From Anaerolineae bacterium (GTDB lineage: Bacteria; Chloroflexota; Anaerolineae; B4-G1): a stretch of DNA of 11,892 nt. The number at the start of each line of letters is the position of its first letter. The first letter of the stretch is position 1. Under the pieces are notes generated by a model, which searched no databases, was not told the DNA's origin, and saw only the letters and a program-made list of their open reading frames with translations. The translations under genes were made by a program, and so were the position numbers. Where the stretch lies: the NCBI GenBank assembly GCA_016783285.1, contig JADHWW010000066.1, positions 1 to 11,892 of the forward strand. Direction: 5' to 3'. Below, one piece after another: positions 1-7,219 of this stretch.

Positions 1-372
1 CGGGCAGACTTGCGACCTTACGAGGCCGTGTATCACTTTGGTCTGTATACGTACCTGGGCAAATTTCTCCAACGCCACCACGGGCAAGTGTGGCCCGAAT
101 TTCCGACAGGGAACGGCAAGGTCGACTTGATCATCGAGCATGCCGGGCAGGTCTATGGGCTGGAGGTGAAGAGTTTCGCCAGCGCCTACGAGTACCGTGA
201 GGCGTTGGGCCAGGCGGCGCGGTACGGGCAACAGTTGGGGTTGGAGGAGATCACGCTGGCCTTTTTCGTGGAGACGGTCGACGAGACCAACCGCGCCAGG
301 TACGAGGTGGTCTACGAGGATGAAGACACGGGCGTGACAGTGACGGTGGTTTTCGTGGAGACGGGGACGTAG
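1..372 (+). CDS. C-terminal part of a protein with a PD-(D/E)XK nuclease domain (5' end outside window)
   Basis: The frame is open from the first base and ends at TAG 370-372. A TTG at position 10 is a formal start, but the reading continues upstream without a stop, so this is best read as the tail of a longer protein. The visible 123 residues show the signature of a PD-(D/E)XK nuclease fold: a Glu in PEFPTGNGKVDLII, the Asp six residues after GNG's first Gly region in KVDLII, then LEVKSF supplying the E-x-K pair, then a helix with QAARYG. From memory, this arrangement is common at the C terminus of AAA-like ATPases of uncertain role in Chloroflexota, where the nuclease domain follows an ATPase domain. 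The ATPase part cannot be seen here. The substrate is unknown. It converges with the debris on the minus strand to its right. Confidence 0.6.
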   Translation, partial: RADLRPYEAVYHFGLYTYLGKFLQRHHGQVWPEFPTGNGKVDLIIEHAGQVYGLEVKSFASAYEYREALGQAARYGQQLGLEEITLAFFVETVDETNRARYEVVYEDEDTGVTVTVVFVETGT

Positions 373-404
373 CCCGGTAATCGCACAGGTCGAAACTCTT
401 GAGG

Positions 405-421
405 ATGAGAGATCGTCTCAT
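405..421. terminator. Weak hairpin between convergent coding regions
   Basis: ATGAGA at 405-410 and TCTCAT at 416-421 form a perfect 6-bp stem with a 5-base loop. It lies in the 53-base gap between the nuclease-domain gene ending at 372 and the leftward fragment ending at 426. Only a short T-containing tail follows on the + strand, so a role as a bidirectional terminator is a guess from position. Confidence 0.25.
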
Positions 422-425
422 TTAC

Positions 426-920
426 TCAGGGGCTTTGCGCCTGCCCCGAGTCAGGGTCCACTATCAGCGACGACACGTCCACCGCCTCAAAATCAGAACC
501 GTGAACCTGGTGCAGTTCGTGGAGATGGTCATTGTCCCAACGCTCGTCGGGCACGCCGGAGATGAACCAGGGGGCGCCGTTGTCGGCCAGCATCATGCCG
601 TACTTTTTGAGCGCCTGCAAGATGACCTGCACCTCGGGCGAAAAGCCTGAAATGTCAAAGTCGGCCCGCAGGCGGAAGCGCTGGCCCATAGGCGGGTATT
701 CTGCTCCTGCAAGTTCCGACGCATCGTGACGTGCGGGCCAGATGTGTGCATTGCGGGTCTCCGGTGCGGTGAAACGGATCGCGTGCCGAATTTCGCCCGC
801 GGCCACTTCGTCGTAGCGCACCAGCCCGGGCAGGATCGGCAGGCCAGCCGCGTCAGCCGAGGTCCAGGTTTCCGGCCGGAGATCGTGGGAGCTCAGGTCA
901 AACTTGTGTTCCGCTCGCCA
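426..920 (-). pseudogene. 3' fragment of a conserved secreted-type protein, 5' part lost
   Basis: The minus-strand frame is open from just after a TGA at 921-923 down to TGA 426-428, about 165 codons. It reads [20 protein letters not shown], then LPILPGLVRYDEV, later YPPMGQRFRLRADFDISGF and DNGAPWFISGVPDERWDND. I recognise this from memory as the conserved C-terminal half of larger uncharacterised proteins, but I cannot name a family or function. The recognisable part begins at codon FDL (about 902), exactly where the upstream lipoprotein gene ends. No ATG and no ribosome-binding site precede it. The first formal start, GTG 819-821, falls inside the conserved core. I therefore read it as a truncated remnant left by a deletion or rearrangement, not as a short gene. 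Confidence 0.6.
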
Positions 921-3000
921 TCACAACCGGCAGATAGACCTGGAATGTGGCTGCGGCGCCCTCAATAATGTCCGCCAGTTCTGCCCGCGCTACCTCCCAA
1001 TCGTCGGGGTCGGTGGACCAACTGATGTCGGTGCGTAACCAGGTTGGATCCCCAGGATCGCTCACGCCATATTCCCATAGCACCCTGGGAACCATCTCGT
1101 TGACGATTTGAGCGGTGCGGGTAAGGTTGATGGCCGCCGCCAACGTGAGATAGTCCACGTCCTGAATGCCACGCCGCCAGTGCTTTAGGCGCAGCGAGGC
1201 GAACGGCCCTTGAACGCCGTAACTATCAGCGGGGTCGCGCGTGTCGGTGCCGGGGTAGAAAAGCACGCCATCGCCGTTGAAATAGTTCCAACCCGCCTCA
1301 CCCAGCGAGTCGTCGTCATAGTCGTAACTGCCAAACGTTTGCGCCTGTTGGAAGACATTGGTCTGGCCCGCACCACCTTGAAAGTTATCATAGTACGTGG
1401 ACTCCCAGTAAAACCAGCGGTCAATGCCCTTCTTGTACTGCCCCCAGGCTAACTCGCGCAGCGCCACTCCATCATCTTCGGTGGCGAACGAGCCGGAAGC
1501 CGGCCGGGTGCCGTTGTACATGTAGAACCACTTGTCAGGCTTGGCCGCGTAGACGTCGGCCGCATTTTGCCACACATCGGTGATACCGAACTGTGATCCC
1601 GAGGTGGGAACGTCGAGAGATGGCGTGTTCGTTGCCGCCGTGGGCAGGTCAATCGTCGCCATAGACATCAATCGCTGGCCGGGGCCCGGGTTGTCCTCCA
1701 TCCACTGCGCCCACTGCTCGATCTGGGGGTAGTCATCGGACTCGTCAATGAGATAGAGAAAGTAGTCGGTGGGTGTGGTAAACGCCTGGGTGTCGAACCA
1801 ATTCACCCACGCATCGGCGTTGGCCCACATGTCTGCCTGCGTGCCCCCCTGCCACGACCATGATCCGTAAGTGCCGATCGAATACACATTGTTGCCCATC
1901 CCAACACCAACGCCATCGTAGCCTCTGGCAGAGGTAAAGAGTTCTCCGTTCAGACGAGAGGTCCAGGTCTCGTCCATTTGTGCGGTATCGTCAAAGCCGT
2001 CAATGAGCGAAATCTTGTGGCGGTGAGCAAGTTGCAAGTGCTGGTCGGCCAGTTCGAGAGATTGGGTATAGACGGCGGTACCGGGTTCAGGATAGACCTC
2101 ACCGAGGTAGCGGTCGTTGATGTTTTCAGTATTGAAGAACAGCATCGTTTTGGCATTGGGCAGGTCTGGAAGCGTGAAGTCCCGCACGCGCAGGCGGATG
2201 GGAATCTGCCAGGTGAGTGTACTGTCTTTGGTGACAGCGATGGTGCCGGTGTAGACGCCGGCGGGTGACGTTTTGGGGATGTAGATGTCGCCCCAGATAG
2301 ACTGGTTGGTGCCGGCCGTAATGGTGAAAGGTGAATAGAGTTCGAGCGGCACGGCGATGTCAGGGTAGAACTTGTTGTGGCAGGGCCGGTCTTCCCAGCC
2401 CATGCCGGGATCGGGGTAGCCGTCGGCGTCGTGGGGGAGGCGGCAGCGTTCTGGGATGTGCCGCTCGTCGTAGTCATTATAAGCCAGGTCAACACTGAGC
2501 CCTCGGATCTCCAGGTAGCGCACGTAAAACAACTCGAGGTTGCGCCCGACATAGTTGAATACCTCGTCGCCACTGGCCGGCGTGGTGGTGATGCTGGCCC
2601 CGCCAGGACCGGTCAGCGATGTCAAACTCACGTTGACACCGGCGGCGTCTGCCGTGGGGGCTTCGAGCACCAGGTTAAAGGCCACCACTTCGTTGCGGGC
2701 GCCGAAGAGGGAGATGGTTGTGCCATCCCACACCGAGTTGTACACCGCGCTCTGATCGCCCGTCGCGCGCAGTTCGTCGCGTGTGACCTTGTCGCCACCC
2801 TCGTTGGCCCATACCTGTGCGATGTCGCCGGGAGCAAGCGGGGCGAGGTGACCGGTGACGGGCGCGGCAGGGGGAACAGGTTGCGCGACCGGCGAAGAGG
2901 CCGGTTGGTCAGCAGACGTAGGAGACGAGGGCGACAGGAGAGTGCAGTTTGACAGGCTGACCAGAAGAACCAAAGCCAGCAAGACAGTTCGAGCTCTCAT
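898..3000 (-). CDS. DUF4091 / glycoside hydrolase 123-like lipoprotein
   Basis: This is a 700-residue secreted protein. ATG 2998-3000 is chosen because GGGAG lies about 9 bases upstream and the protein then opens with a lipoprotein-type signal ([19 protein letters not shown], Cys19; Asn just before the Cys is atypical). A Pro/Ser-rich linker follows to about residue 55. Next comes a beta-sandwich region ([18 protein letters not shown], about 97-115) and a TIM-barrel-like region. The latter carries YLIDES at 416-421; Asp419-Glu420 would be the acid pair expected of GH123 enzymes. The C-terminal part holds GDGVLFYPG (576-584), [17 protein letters not shown] (598-614) and DYL, the block I associate with DUF4091. 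It ends [12 protein letters not shown], a tail I associate with Chloroflexota surface proteins. The predicted role is glycan hydrolysis at the cell surface, substrate unknown. Longer readings upstream of 3000 only run antisense or out of frame through the beta-helix stub. Confidence 0.8.
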   Translation of the reverse strand: MRARTVLLALVLLVSLSNCTLLSPSSPTSADQPASSPVAQPVPPAAPVTGHLAPLAPGDIAQVWANEGGDKVTRDELRATGDQSAVYNSVWDGTTISLFGARNEVVAFNLVLEAPTADAAGVNVSLTSLTGPGGASITTTPASGDEVFNYVGRNLELFYVRYLEIRGLSVDLAYNDYDERHIPERCRLPHDADGYPDPGMGWEDRPCHNKFYPDIAVPLELYSPFTITAGTNQSIWGDIYIPKTSPAGVYTGTIAVTKDSTLTWQIPIRLRVRDFTLPDLPNAKTMLFFNTENINDRYLGEVYPEPGTAVYTQSLELADQHLQLAHRHKISLIDGFDDTAQMDETWTSRLNGELFTSARGYDGVGVGMGNNVYSIGTYGSWSWQGGTQADMWANADAWVNWFDTQAFTTPTDYFLYLIDESDDYPQIEQWAQWMEDNPGPGQRLMSMATIDLPTAATNTPSLDVPTSGSQFGITDVWQNAADVYAAKPDKWFYMYNGTRPASGSFATEDDGVALRELAWGQYKKGIDRWFYWESTYYDNFQGGAGQTNVFQQAQTFGSYDYDDDSLGEAGWNYFNGDGVLFYPGTDTRDPADSYGVQGPFASLRLKHWRRGIQDVDYLTLAAAINLTRTAQIVNEMVPRVLWEYGVSDPGDPTWLRTDISWSTDPDDWEVARAELADIIEGAAATFQVYLPVVMASGTQV

Positions 3001-3082
3001 CTTTCTTACTCCCTGGACTCGGTAGACCCAAAATCGCTCCAAGAGGATTACAAAATCCCCGCTTCTGGCCTGGATCTGGCGC

Positions 3083-3104
3083 TTGTCTTGAGCCTGCCGT
3101 AGGG
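3083..3104. repeat. Degenerate REP-like element at the broken 3' end of the beta-helix gene
   Basis: The 22 bases here differ by eye at only three positions from the REP-type string TTGTCCTGAGCCTGTCGAA followed by GGG. Close copies of that string are seen at 3597-3655. It coincides with the point where the beta-helix protein loses its family character. Confidence 0.45.
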
Positions 3105-3589
3105 ATAGGTTTCGCGCTCGCAAGCCAGAGTGGGGTCGGCGTGAAATTCGACACAAGCGGAGTGGTCGGTGATCTCCAGGCAGGCGATCTCGACGTTGCT
3201 GGAATCGGTCAGATTGAGAATATACCAGGATCGCTCCGTGCCCCACAGTTCGGGCGGGTTGGCGCAGCCCGAGTCCCAGCCTGCCCCCAGGATGCGGGTG
3301 GGGTGGCCCGGATCGGGGCCGCTGGGGATCGGTGGCACGTGGCAATCCCAGGGGTAGGCGGAGTCGCAGTTGCCGGCTCCGGGAGCGCCGAGGCCCATCG
3401 TGTAACTGCCGCTGGCGATGATCAGCGTGTCGCCGGCGGCGATGCGCGGCGTGCCGTCCGGCGGGAGCGCGCGGAAAGGGTGATCCCAGGCGCAGTCTTG
3501 TCCGCTCCCACTGCCGGGGTAGGCCGCGTCCGTCTGGCCGGTGCACTGGTCGGGAGAGCCGCCGTCGGTGCGGACGTAGTAGGCGCTGC

Positions 3590-3657
3590 CCTGAGCCTTG
3601 TCCTGAGCCCCGTCGCCTGTCCTGAGCCCAGTCGAAGGGAAGGCCTGTCGAAGGGTG
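3590..3657. repeat. Compound REP-like repeat (GTCCTGAGC...GTCGAAGG) inside a coding region
   Basis: The stretch contains the motif CCTGAGC three times, GTCGAAGGG twice, and an inverted partner CCTGTCGAAGGG against CCCAGTCGAAGGG. This is the recurrent 'TCCTGAGC...TCGAAGG' palindromic repeat seen in many environmental genomes. It lies inside the beta-helix gene, where it encodes roughly residues 42-63 ([20 protein letters not shown]) between the signal peptide and the first structured residues. It keeps the reading frame. Confidence 0.6.
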
Positions 3658-3846
3658 GTCGCGGCCGTGGAGGAGGGGGCGGGTAAACTGCTGGCCGGCG
3701 TCACTGGCAGACAGACACTCCATCCTATGCCCAACGCAAGGATAAAGACCAAAGCGATTTTGGTTTGTATGGTGTTCATCTCGCCTCCTTATTTACACGA
3801 CGTATCATCTCAATGTTTGGGGACCCCCACACGTTCGTCTGACAAT

Positions 3847-3875
3847 ATCATACCGTATTTCTCAAGTGTTTGCAA
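3847..3875 (-). promoter_or_regulatory. Sigma70-type promoter for the beta-helix/DUF4091 unit
   Basis: Read leftward, TTGCAA (3870-3875) and TATGAT (3847-3852) are separated by exactly 17 bases. The -35 box lies three bases from the edge of the octamer array. The ATG at 3779 is about 67 bases downstream of the -10 box. Confidence 0.6.
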
Positions 3876-3878
3876 GGG

Positions 3879-3964
3879 GGTTGGTAGATTGGGAAATTGG
3901 GAAATTGGTAGATTGGCACGCATCTGCCCAATTCCCCAATTCCCAAATCCCCAATTCCCCAACC
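3879..3964. repeat. Inverted octamer array (TTGGTAGA / TTGGGAAA units)
   Basis: The left arm 3879-3916 reads as units TTGGTAGA, TTGGGAAA, TTGGGAAA, TTGGTAGA and a partial TTGG. The right arm 3928-3964 is an imperfect reverse complement built of CCAATTCC/CCAAATCC-type units. An 11-base centre separates the arms, so the whole can fold into one long imperfect hairpin. It lies exactly between two divergent promoters. The larger array at 11606-11788 uses the same octamers. No protein is encoded here, although formal ORFs run through it. Confidence 0.8.
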
Positions 3965-3971
3965 CAGAGAT

Positions 3972-3999
3972 TTGACTTTTGCGGGTTTCGGGCTATAGT
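3972..3999 (+). promoter_or_regulatory. Sigma70-type promoter for the MFS transporter
   Basis: TTGACT (3972-3977) and TATAGT (3994-3999) are separated by 16 bases. The transporter ATG at 4059 gives a leader of roughly 50 bases containing GAGGAG. The -35 box starts eight bases from the octamer array. Confidence 0.65.
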
Positions 4000-4058
4000 C
4001 CAAATTCCCAAGCCTGCCGTTGGATGTCGGACGTAGGACTTGTACGAGGAGAAATACC

Positions 4059-5303
4059 ATGCTTCCATCTGAATCAAAACCTACCAGTTCAGGCATCCGT
4101 TCGCTGCCCCGCAACGTCTGGGCCGTCAGCCTGACCAGTTTTTTTATGGACATCTCCAGCGAGATGGTGATCAACATCCTGCCATTGTTCCTCTCCAACG
4201 TCCTGGGGGTAAAGACCAACGTCATCGGCCTGATCGAGGGGGTGGCCGAGGCGACCGCCAGTTTGCTCAAGGTCTTTTCCGGCTACCTCTCCGACAAACT
4301 GCGCTCCCGCAAATGGCTGGCGGTGGCGGGATACGCTCTCTCCGCCTTCTCCAAGCCTTTCTTCTACTTTGCCAACTCCTGGGGCGCGGTGGCCGGCGTG
4401 CGCTGGGCCGACCGGGTGGGCAAGGGCATCCGCACCGCCCCCCGCGACGCGCTGGTGGCCGACAGCATTGACGAGCGCCATCGTGGATTGGCCTTTGGCT
4501 TCCACCGCGCCGCCGACACCGGCGGGGCCGTCGTGGGGCTGCTCGTCGCGCTGGGCGTGATCTGGTTGGCGCAGGCCGGCAGTATGGAACTGAACCGCTC
4601 CACCTTTCAGACGGTGGTGTTGATCAGCCTGGTGCCGGCGTTTCTGGCGGTGCTCTCGCTGGCGGTCGGCGCGAAGGATGTGCCGGTGCTCAAGGAGCGC
4701 AAAATGCCCCGCTTTGCCTTCCGCAGCCTGGGCAAACGGTTTTGCATCTTTATGCTCATCGTCGGCCTCTTTGACCTGGGCAACTCTTCCGACGCTTTCC
4801 TGATACTGCGGGCGCAGGAGCGCGGGTTGAGCGTCACCGGCGTGATGGGGATGCTGGTCATCTTTAACCTCATCTACGCGCTGGTCAGCACCCCGGCGGG
4901 CTCCCTCTCCGACCGCATCGGGCGGCGACGGCTCATCGTCGGCGGCTGGCTGGTCTACGCGGCCATCTATTTTGGTTTCGCGCTGGCGGGCACTCCCTGG
5001 CACGTCTGGGTGCTGTACGCCTTTTACGGCGTCTACTACGGCCTGGCCTACGGCACGGCCAAGGCTATGGTGGCCGACATTGTGCCACAGGAACTGCGCG
5101 GCACCGCCTACGGCACCTACAACGCCGTGTTGGGCATCCTGGACCTTCCGGCCTCGCTCATCGCCGGCTTCCTGTGGCAGGGGGTGGGCGCGTGGGAGGG
5201 GTTCGGCCCCTCCGCGCCATTCTTTTTCGGCGGAGCAGTGGCGCTGACAGCGGCCGTGCTGATGGCGCTGGTGATGCCCACGGACGCAAAATATGAAGCA
5301 TAG
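4059..5303 (+). CDS. Major facilitator superfamily (MFS) transporter
   Basis: This is a 414-residue integral membrane protein. ATG 4059-4061 is preferred over the TTG at 4020 because GAGGAG (4046-4051) precedes it by 7 bases and the TTG has no such site. The MFS motif A appears twice in the right places: GYLSDKLRSRKW in the first half (TM2-TM3 loop) and GSLSDRIGRRRL in the second half (TM8-TM9 loop). About 12 hydrophobic segments can be followed along the chain. DRVGKGIRTAPRDALVADS marks the TM4-TM5 region of a subgroup that I recall as conserved but uncharacterised. The substrate cannot be read from the sequence. The gene stands alone, driven by its own promoter, with no terminator of note after it. 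Confidence 0.9.
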   Translation: MLPSESKPTSSGIRSLPRNVWAVSLTSFFMDISSEMVINILPLFLSNVLGVKTNVIGLIEGVAEATASLLKVFSGYLSDKLRSRKWLAVAGYALSAFSKPFFYFANSWGAVAGVRWADRVGKGIRTAPRDALVADSIDERHRGLAFGFHRAADTGGAVVGLLVALGVIWLAQAGSMELNRSTFQTVVLISLVPAFLAVLSLAVGAKDVPVLKERKMPRFAFRSLGKRFCIFMLIVGLFDLGNSSDAFLILRAQERGLSVTGVMGMLVIFNLIYALVSTPAGSLSDRIGRRRLIVGGWLVYAAIYFGFALAGTPWHVWVLYAFYGVYYGLAYGTAKAMVADIVPQELRGTAYGTYNAVLGILDLPASLIAGFLWQGVGAWEGFGPSAPFFFGGAVALTAAVLMALVMPTDAKYEA

Positions 5304-5400
5304 TCTTGCTTCAGCATAGAGTCATCCTCACGTTTGACGCTTCACGCGGTTTCTATGCACTATCAACTTGTTCAATCGTGCCTGTAAACGTTCAGGGGTA

Positions 5401-5477
5401 GGCCAAACGTCGGTTGAGTAGCCCCGAAGGGGCGTATCGAAACCCTCGGATTGAGCTTGTCGAAATCACGTTTGGCC
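5401..5477. repeat. REP-like palindromes enclosed by a perfect 10-bp inverted repeat (element 1)
   Basis: GGCCAAACGT (5401-5410) and ACGTTTGGCC (5468-5477) are perfect reverse complements. Inside lies a core GGTTGAGTAG - CCCCGAAGGGG - CGTATCGAAACC, then a second smaller unit GATTGAGCTTGTCGAAATC. The GTAG next to a short palindrome recalls the REP sequences mobilised by RAYT transposases. The gap 5304-5592 holds this element and the next one and no gene. Confidence 0.7.
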
Positions 5478-5485
5478 GCCCACTC

Positions 5486-5541
5486 GTGCGATCACGCCGG
5501 TTGAGTAGACCGCAGGTCGTATCGAAACCAAGTGATCGCAC
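5486..5541. repeat. REP-like palindrome enclosed by a perfect 10-bp inverted repeat (element 2)
   Basis: GTGCGATCAC (5486-5495) and GTGATCGCAC (5532-5541) are perfect reverse complements. They enclose the same core type as element 1: GGTTGAGTAG, a short palindrome ACC-GCA-GGT, then CGTATCGAAACC. The outer arms have a different sequence from those of element 1. Confidence 0.7.
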
Positions 5542-5592
5542 TGGGGCTGAACGCTTACTCGTGCCTCACGCCGTCGGCCACTGTTCATTGAT

Positions 5593-6585
5593 TCATTGTT
5601 CCACCGCCAACCCCGCCACCAGCAAATCGAGCGCCACCTCCGCTTCCATCTTCCCCGTCTTGATCGCCACGTCGGTATCCAGCAGGTGACGGTACACCGT
5701 CTCCAGTTGGGCAGCGGTAAAGTGCGTCGCCTGGTTGCACAGTTTGCCTGCCGGGAAGGGGTGTAGTTTGAGCGCCTTGGCCACGTCCCGCGAGGTGGCT
5801 CCCTGCGCCTTCAACTCCTCGACCTGAATGAGAAGCCGGAACTGGCGCACGATCATCGCCAGGAGCTTCAGTGGGTGCTCGCCCATTTCCAGCAGGCGAT
5901 GGAGCGTCTGGGCAGCGGTGCGGCCGTCCCGCCGGCCGAGCGCGTCCACCATGTCAAAGACGACGGCGGCCTGGGCGTAGGGCACCACAGCGTCTACGTC
6001 CGCTTTCGTGATGGGCCGCTCCCCGGTTGGGGACAGAGCGTAGGTCACCAACTTGAAGATTTCCTGGTCGAGCAGGCGCAGGTCGGCGCCGCCGACGGCA
6101 GCGAGTTGTCGGGCGGCCTGGGGTTCGATCTCGCCGCCGTGCTTGCGGACGCGCTTTTCGATCCAGCCGGGCAGACCCTTTGCGTTTGGCGGGTCGAAGC
6201 GTTTGACGTAACCCCGCTCCTCTCGCTGGGCCAGTTGGAAGATGGGGTGCCGGGCGGGCAGGGGTTTGTCTTCGACAAAGACCAGGCGGGTCGTCTCGGG
6301 CAGGCGGGGGAGGTAATCGGTCAAAGCGGCCAGATAATCTTTCTGGGAGGTGATCCGCGTCAGCAGGCCCTCGACGATGACGAGCCGTTTTTCGGCCAGG
6401 AAGGGGATGGCGTCGCAGGCGTGGCGCAGGTTGGCCAGCGTGAGGGTTCTCCCGTCGAAGCGGGTAGTGTTCAGATCCACGGTGTCGGGCGGGCCGAGCC
6501 GGCGCTTAAAGTCGGCCAGCGTCTCGGCGCGGGTGAATTCGTCCTCGCCGTGGAATACGTAAAAGGTGGGGGCAGGTTTGGGCAT
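5593..6585 (-). CDS. holA: DNA polymerase III subunit delta
   Basis: The delta subunit of the clamp-loader complex opens the sliding clamp during replication. The 330-residue length is normal for the family. The N terminus FYVFHGEDEFTRAETL is the degenerate nucleotide-site region of delta. LRHACDAIPFLAEKRLVIVEG, then KRFDPP..GLPGWIEKRV, and DLRLLDQEIFKLVTYA, are the expected blocks of domains I and II. MIVRQFRLLIQVEELKAQG and LLDTDVAIKTGK..ALDLLV form the C-terminal collar domain. ATG 6583-6585 is preceded by GGAG at about 8 bases. The gene lies 55 bases downstream of the DUF6391 gene on the same strand and may share its transcript. No clear intrinsic terminator follows. Confidence 0.93.
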   Translation of the reverse strand: MPKPAPTFYVFHGEDEFTRAETLADFKRRLGPPDTVDLNTTRFDGRTLTLANLRHACDAIPFLAEKRLVIVEGLLTRITSQKDYLAALTDYLPRLPETTRLVFVEDKPLPARHPIFQLAQREERGYVKRFDPPNAKGLPGWIEKRVRKHGGEIEPQAARQLAAVGGADLRLLDQEIFKLVTYALSPTGERPITKADVDAVVPYAQAAVVFDMVDALGRRDGRTAAQTLHRLLEMGEHPLKLLAMIVRQFRLLIQVEELKAQGATSRDVAKALKLHPFPAGKLCNQATHFTAAQLETVYRHLLDTDVAIKTGKMEAEVALDLLVAGLAVEQ

Positions 6586-6640
6586 CCTGGCAACTCCAGA
6601 AATGCGTGTTGCGTAATCCGTTGTTGTCCTGAAATCCGTG

Positions 6641-7168
6641 TTATCCCTCGGTGCGGACGTGGTGGACGACGATGCCGGCCCGCTCCTCCCGCGTGACGCC
6701 CACGATGCGCAGGTCGCCGACGTCAGGCTGGGTGGTGACGCGGGCCTGGAAGATAGCGCCTAGCGGCTGGGCCAGGATGAGCCCCAACGTGGCGGCGGCA
6801 AAGACCAGCGGCAGGCGGGCGATCCGGTCCAGGCAACCCCGGCGCTTGCCGCCGAGGGCCACGAAGGCGCCCAGCCCGGCCAGCGTTCCTCCGACGACGA
6901 GGTTGGAGCCACATTGAGGATGGATGGCCATTCTCCACCGGCCAGCCTTCAGCCGGCGCAGCCCCTCCTGGGCGGCGGCAAGCACTCCCTCAGTGGGCGC
7001 GTCGCCGTAGACGTAGAAACCCCACAGCGAGGCCCGCCCCACCAGCCTGAGGCCGCGATAGCGCTCGCCGAGGACGTGCATCGTCGCGTGCTCCAGCGCG
7101 TGGTTGCGGCGCATGCGAGAGATTGCAGGAAAGTCTAGCAAGGTTGGCAAGGAATGTGTTTCGTTCAT
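6641..7168 (-). CDS. DUF6391-type small membrane protein
   Basis: A 175-residue protein. ATG 7166-7168 (MNETHSLPT) is preferred over the ATG at 7216, because the latter lies inside a perfect hairpin and because GGGGGA precedes the chosen start. The motif RRNHALEHATMHVLGERY (about 20-37) is the hallmark I associate with DUF6391; the His/Glu pattern could bind metal but this is not established. A Gly-rich stretch IHPQCGSNLVVGGTLAGLGAFVALGG (about 82-107, first 20 given as the part IHPQCGSNLVVGG) and PLVFAAATLGLILAQPLGAI look like two membrane segments. The function is unknown. It is flanked by a GNAT gene upstream and holA downstream on the same strand; I see no functional link. Confidence 0.7.
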   Translation of the reverse strand: MNETHSLPTLLDFPAISRMRRNHALEHATMHVLGERYRGLRLVGRASLWGFYVYGDAPTEGVLAAAQEGLRRLKAGRWRMAIHPQCGSNLVVGGTLAGLGAFVALGGKRRGCLDRIARLPLVFAAATLGLILAQPLGAIFQARVTTQPDVGDLRIVGVTREERAGIVVHHVRTEG

Positions 7169-7183
7169 TGGTCCCCCAAATCT

Positions 7184-7214
7184 GCTCACGCCGGACGGCA
7201 CGTCCGGCGTGAGC
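7184..7214. terminator. Perfect 14-bp hairpin between the GNAT and DUF6391 genes
   Basis: GCTCACGCCGGACG (7184-7197) and CGTCCGGCGTGAGC (7201-7214) are exact reverse complements with a GCA loop. The hairpin starts six bases past the GNAT stop and ends 16 bases before the DUF6391 start. No T-run follows on either strand, so it is either a factor-assisted terminator or RNA-stability element, or a regulatory stem just upstream of the next ribosome-binding site. Confidence 0.55.
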
Positions 7215-7219
7215 ATTTG

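Larger units (their letters stand above)
3048..3779 (-). pseudogene. Truncated right-handed beta-helix secreted protein (N-terminal part)
   Basis: ATG 3777-3779 has AGGAGG a few bases upstream and a promoter at 3847-3875, so the start is credible. The product has a signal peptide (hydrophobic stretch [13 protein letters not shown]), a low-complexity linker, then [14 protein letters not shown] and [14 protein letters not shown]. These are typical of the first coils of parallel beta-helix (pectate-lyase-like) extracellular proteins, and eight Cys occur after residue 75. Such proteins are usually several hundred residues long; this one stops after 243. From about TYPYG onward the sequence becomes [15 protein letters not shown], which is encoded partly by a REP-like repeat (3083-3104) and is not beta-helix in character. 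I infer that the rest of the gene was lost at that repeat. The stop lies 47 bases before the start of the DUF4091 gene, so the two may be co-transcribed now. Confidence 0.6.

Noticed and set aside
426..821. A 131-residue gene starting at GTG 821
   Set aside because: The start is inside the conserved core (..LPGLVRYDEV..), and homologous sequence continues upstream to about 902 in the same frame.
3001..3723. A 241-codon N-terminal extension of the DUF4091 reading frame
   Set aside because: It is out of frame with the real beta-helix stub on the same strand, is rich in Arg/Pro/His as shadows of GC-rich genes are, and lacks a signal; the lipoprotein start at 3000 has its own ribosome-binding site.
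4089..5003. A 304-codon minus-strand frame opposite the MFS gene
   Set aside because: Antisense shadow of a well-supported transporter; its composition is biased to Gln/His/Asp/Gly and no family is recognisable.
5875..6696. A 273-codon plus-strand frame opposite holA
   Set aside because: Antisense shadow of holA and the DUF6391 end; no start signal or family character.
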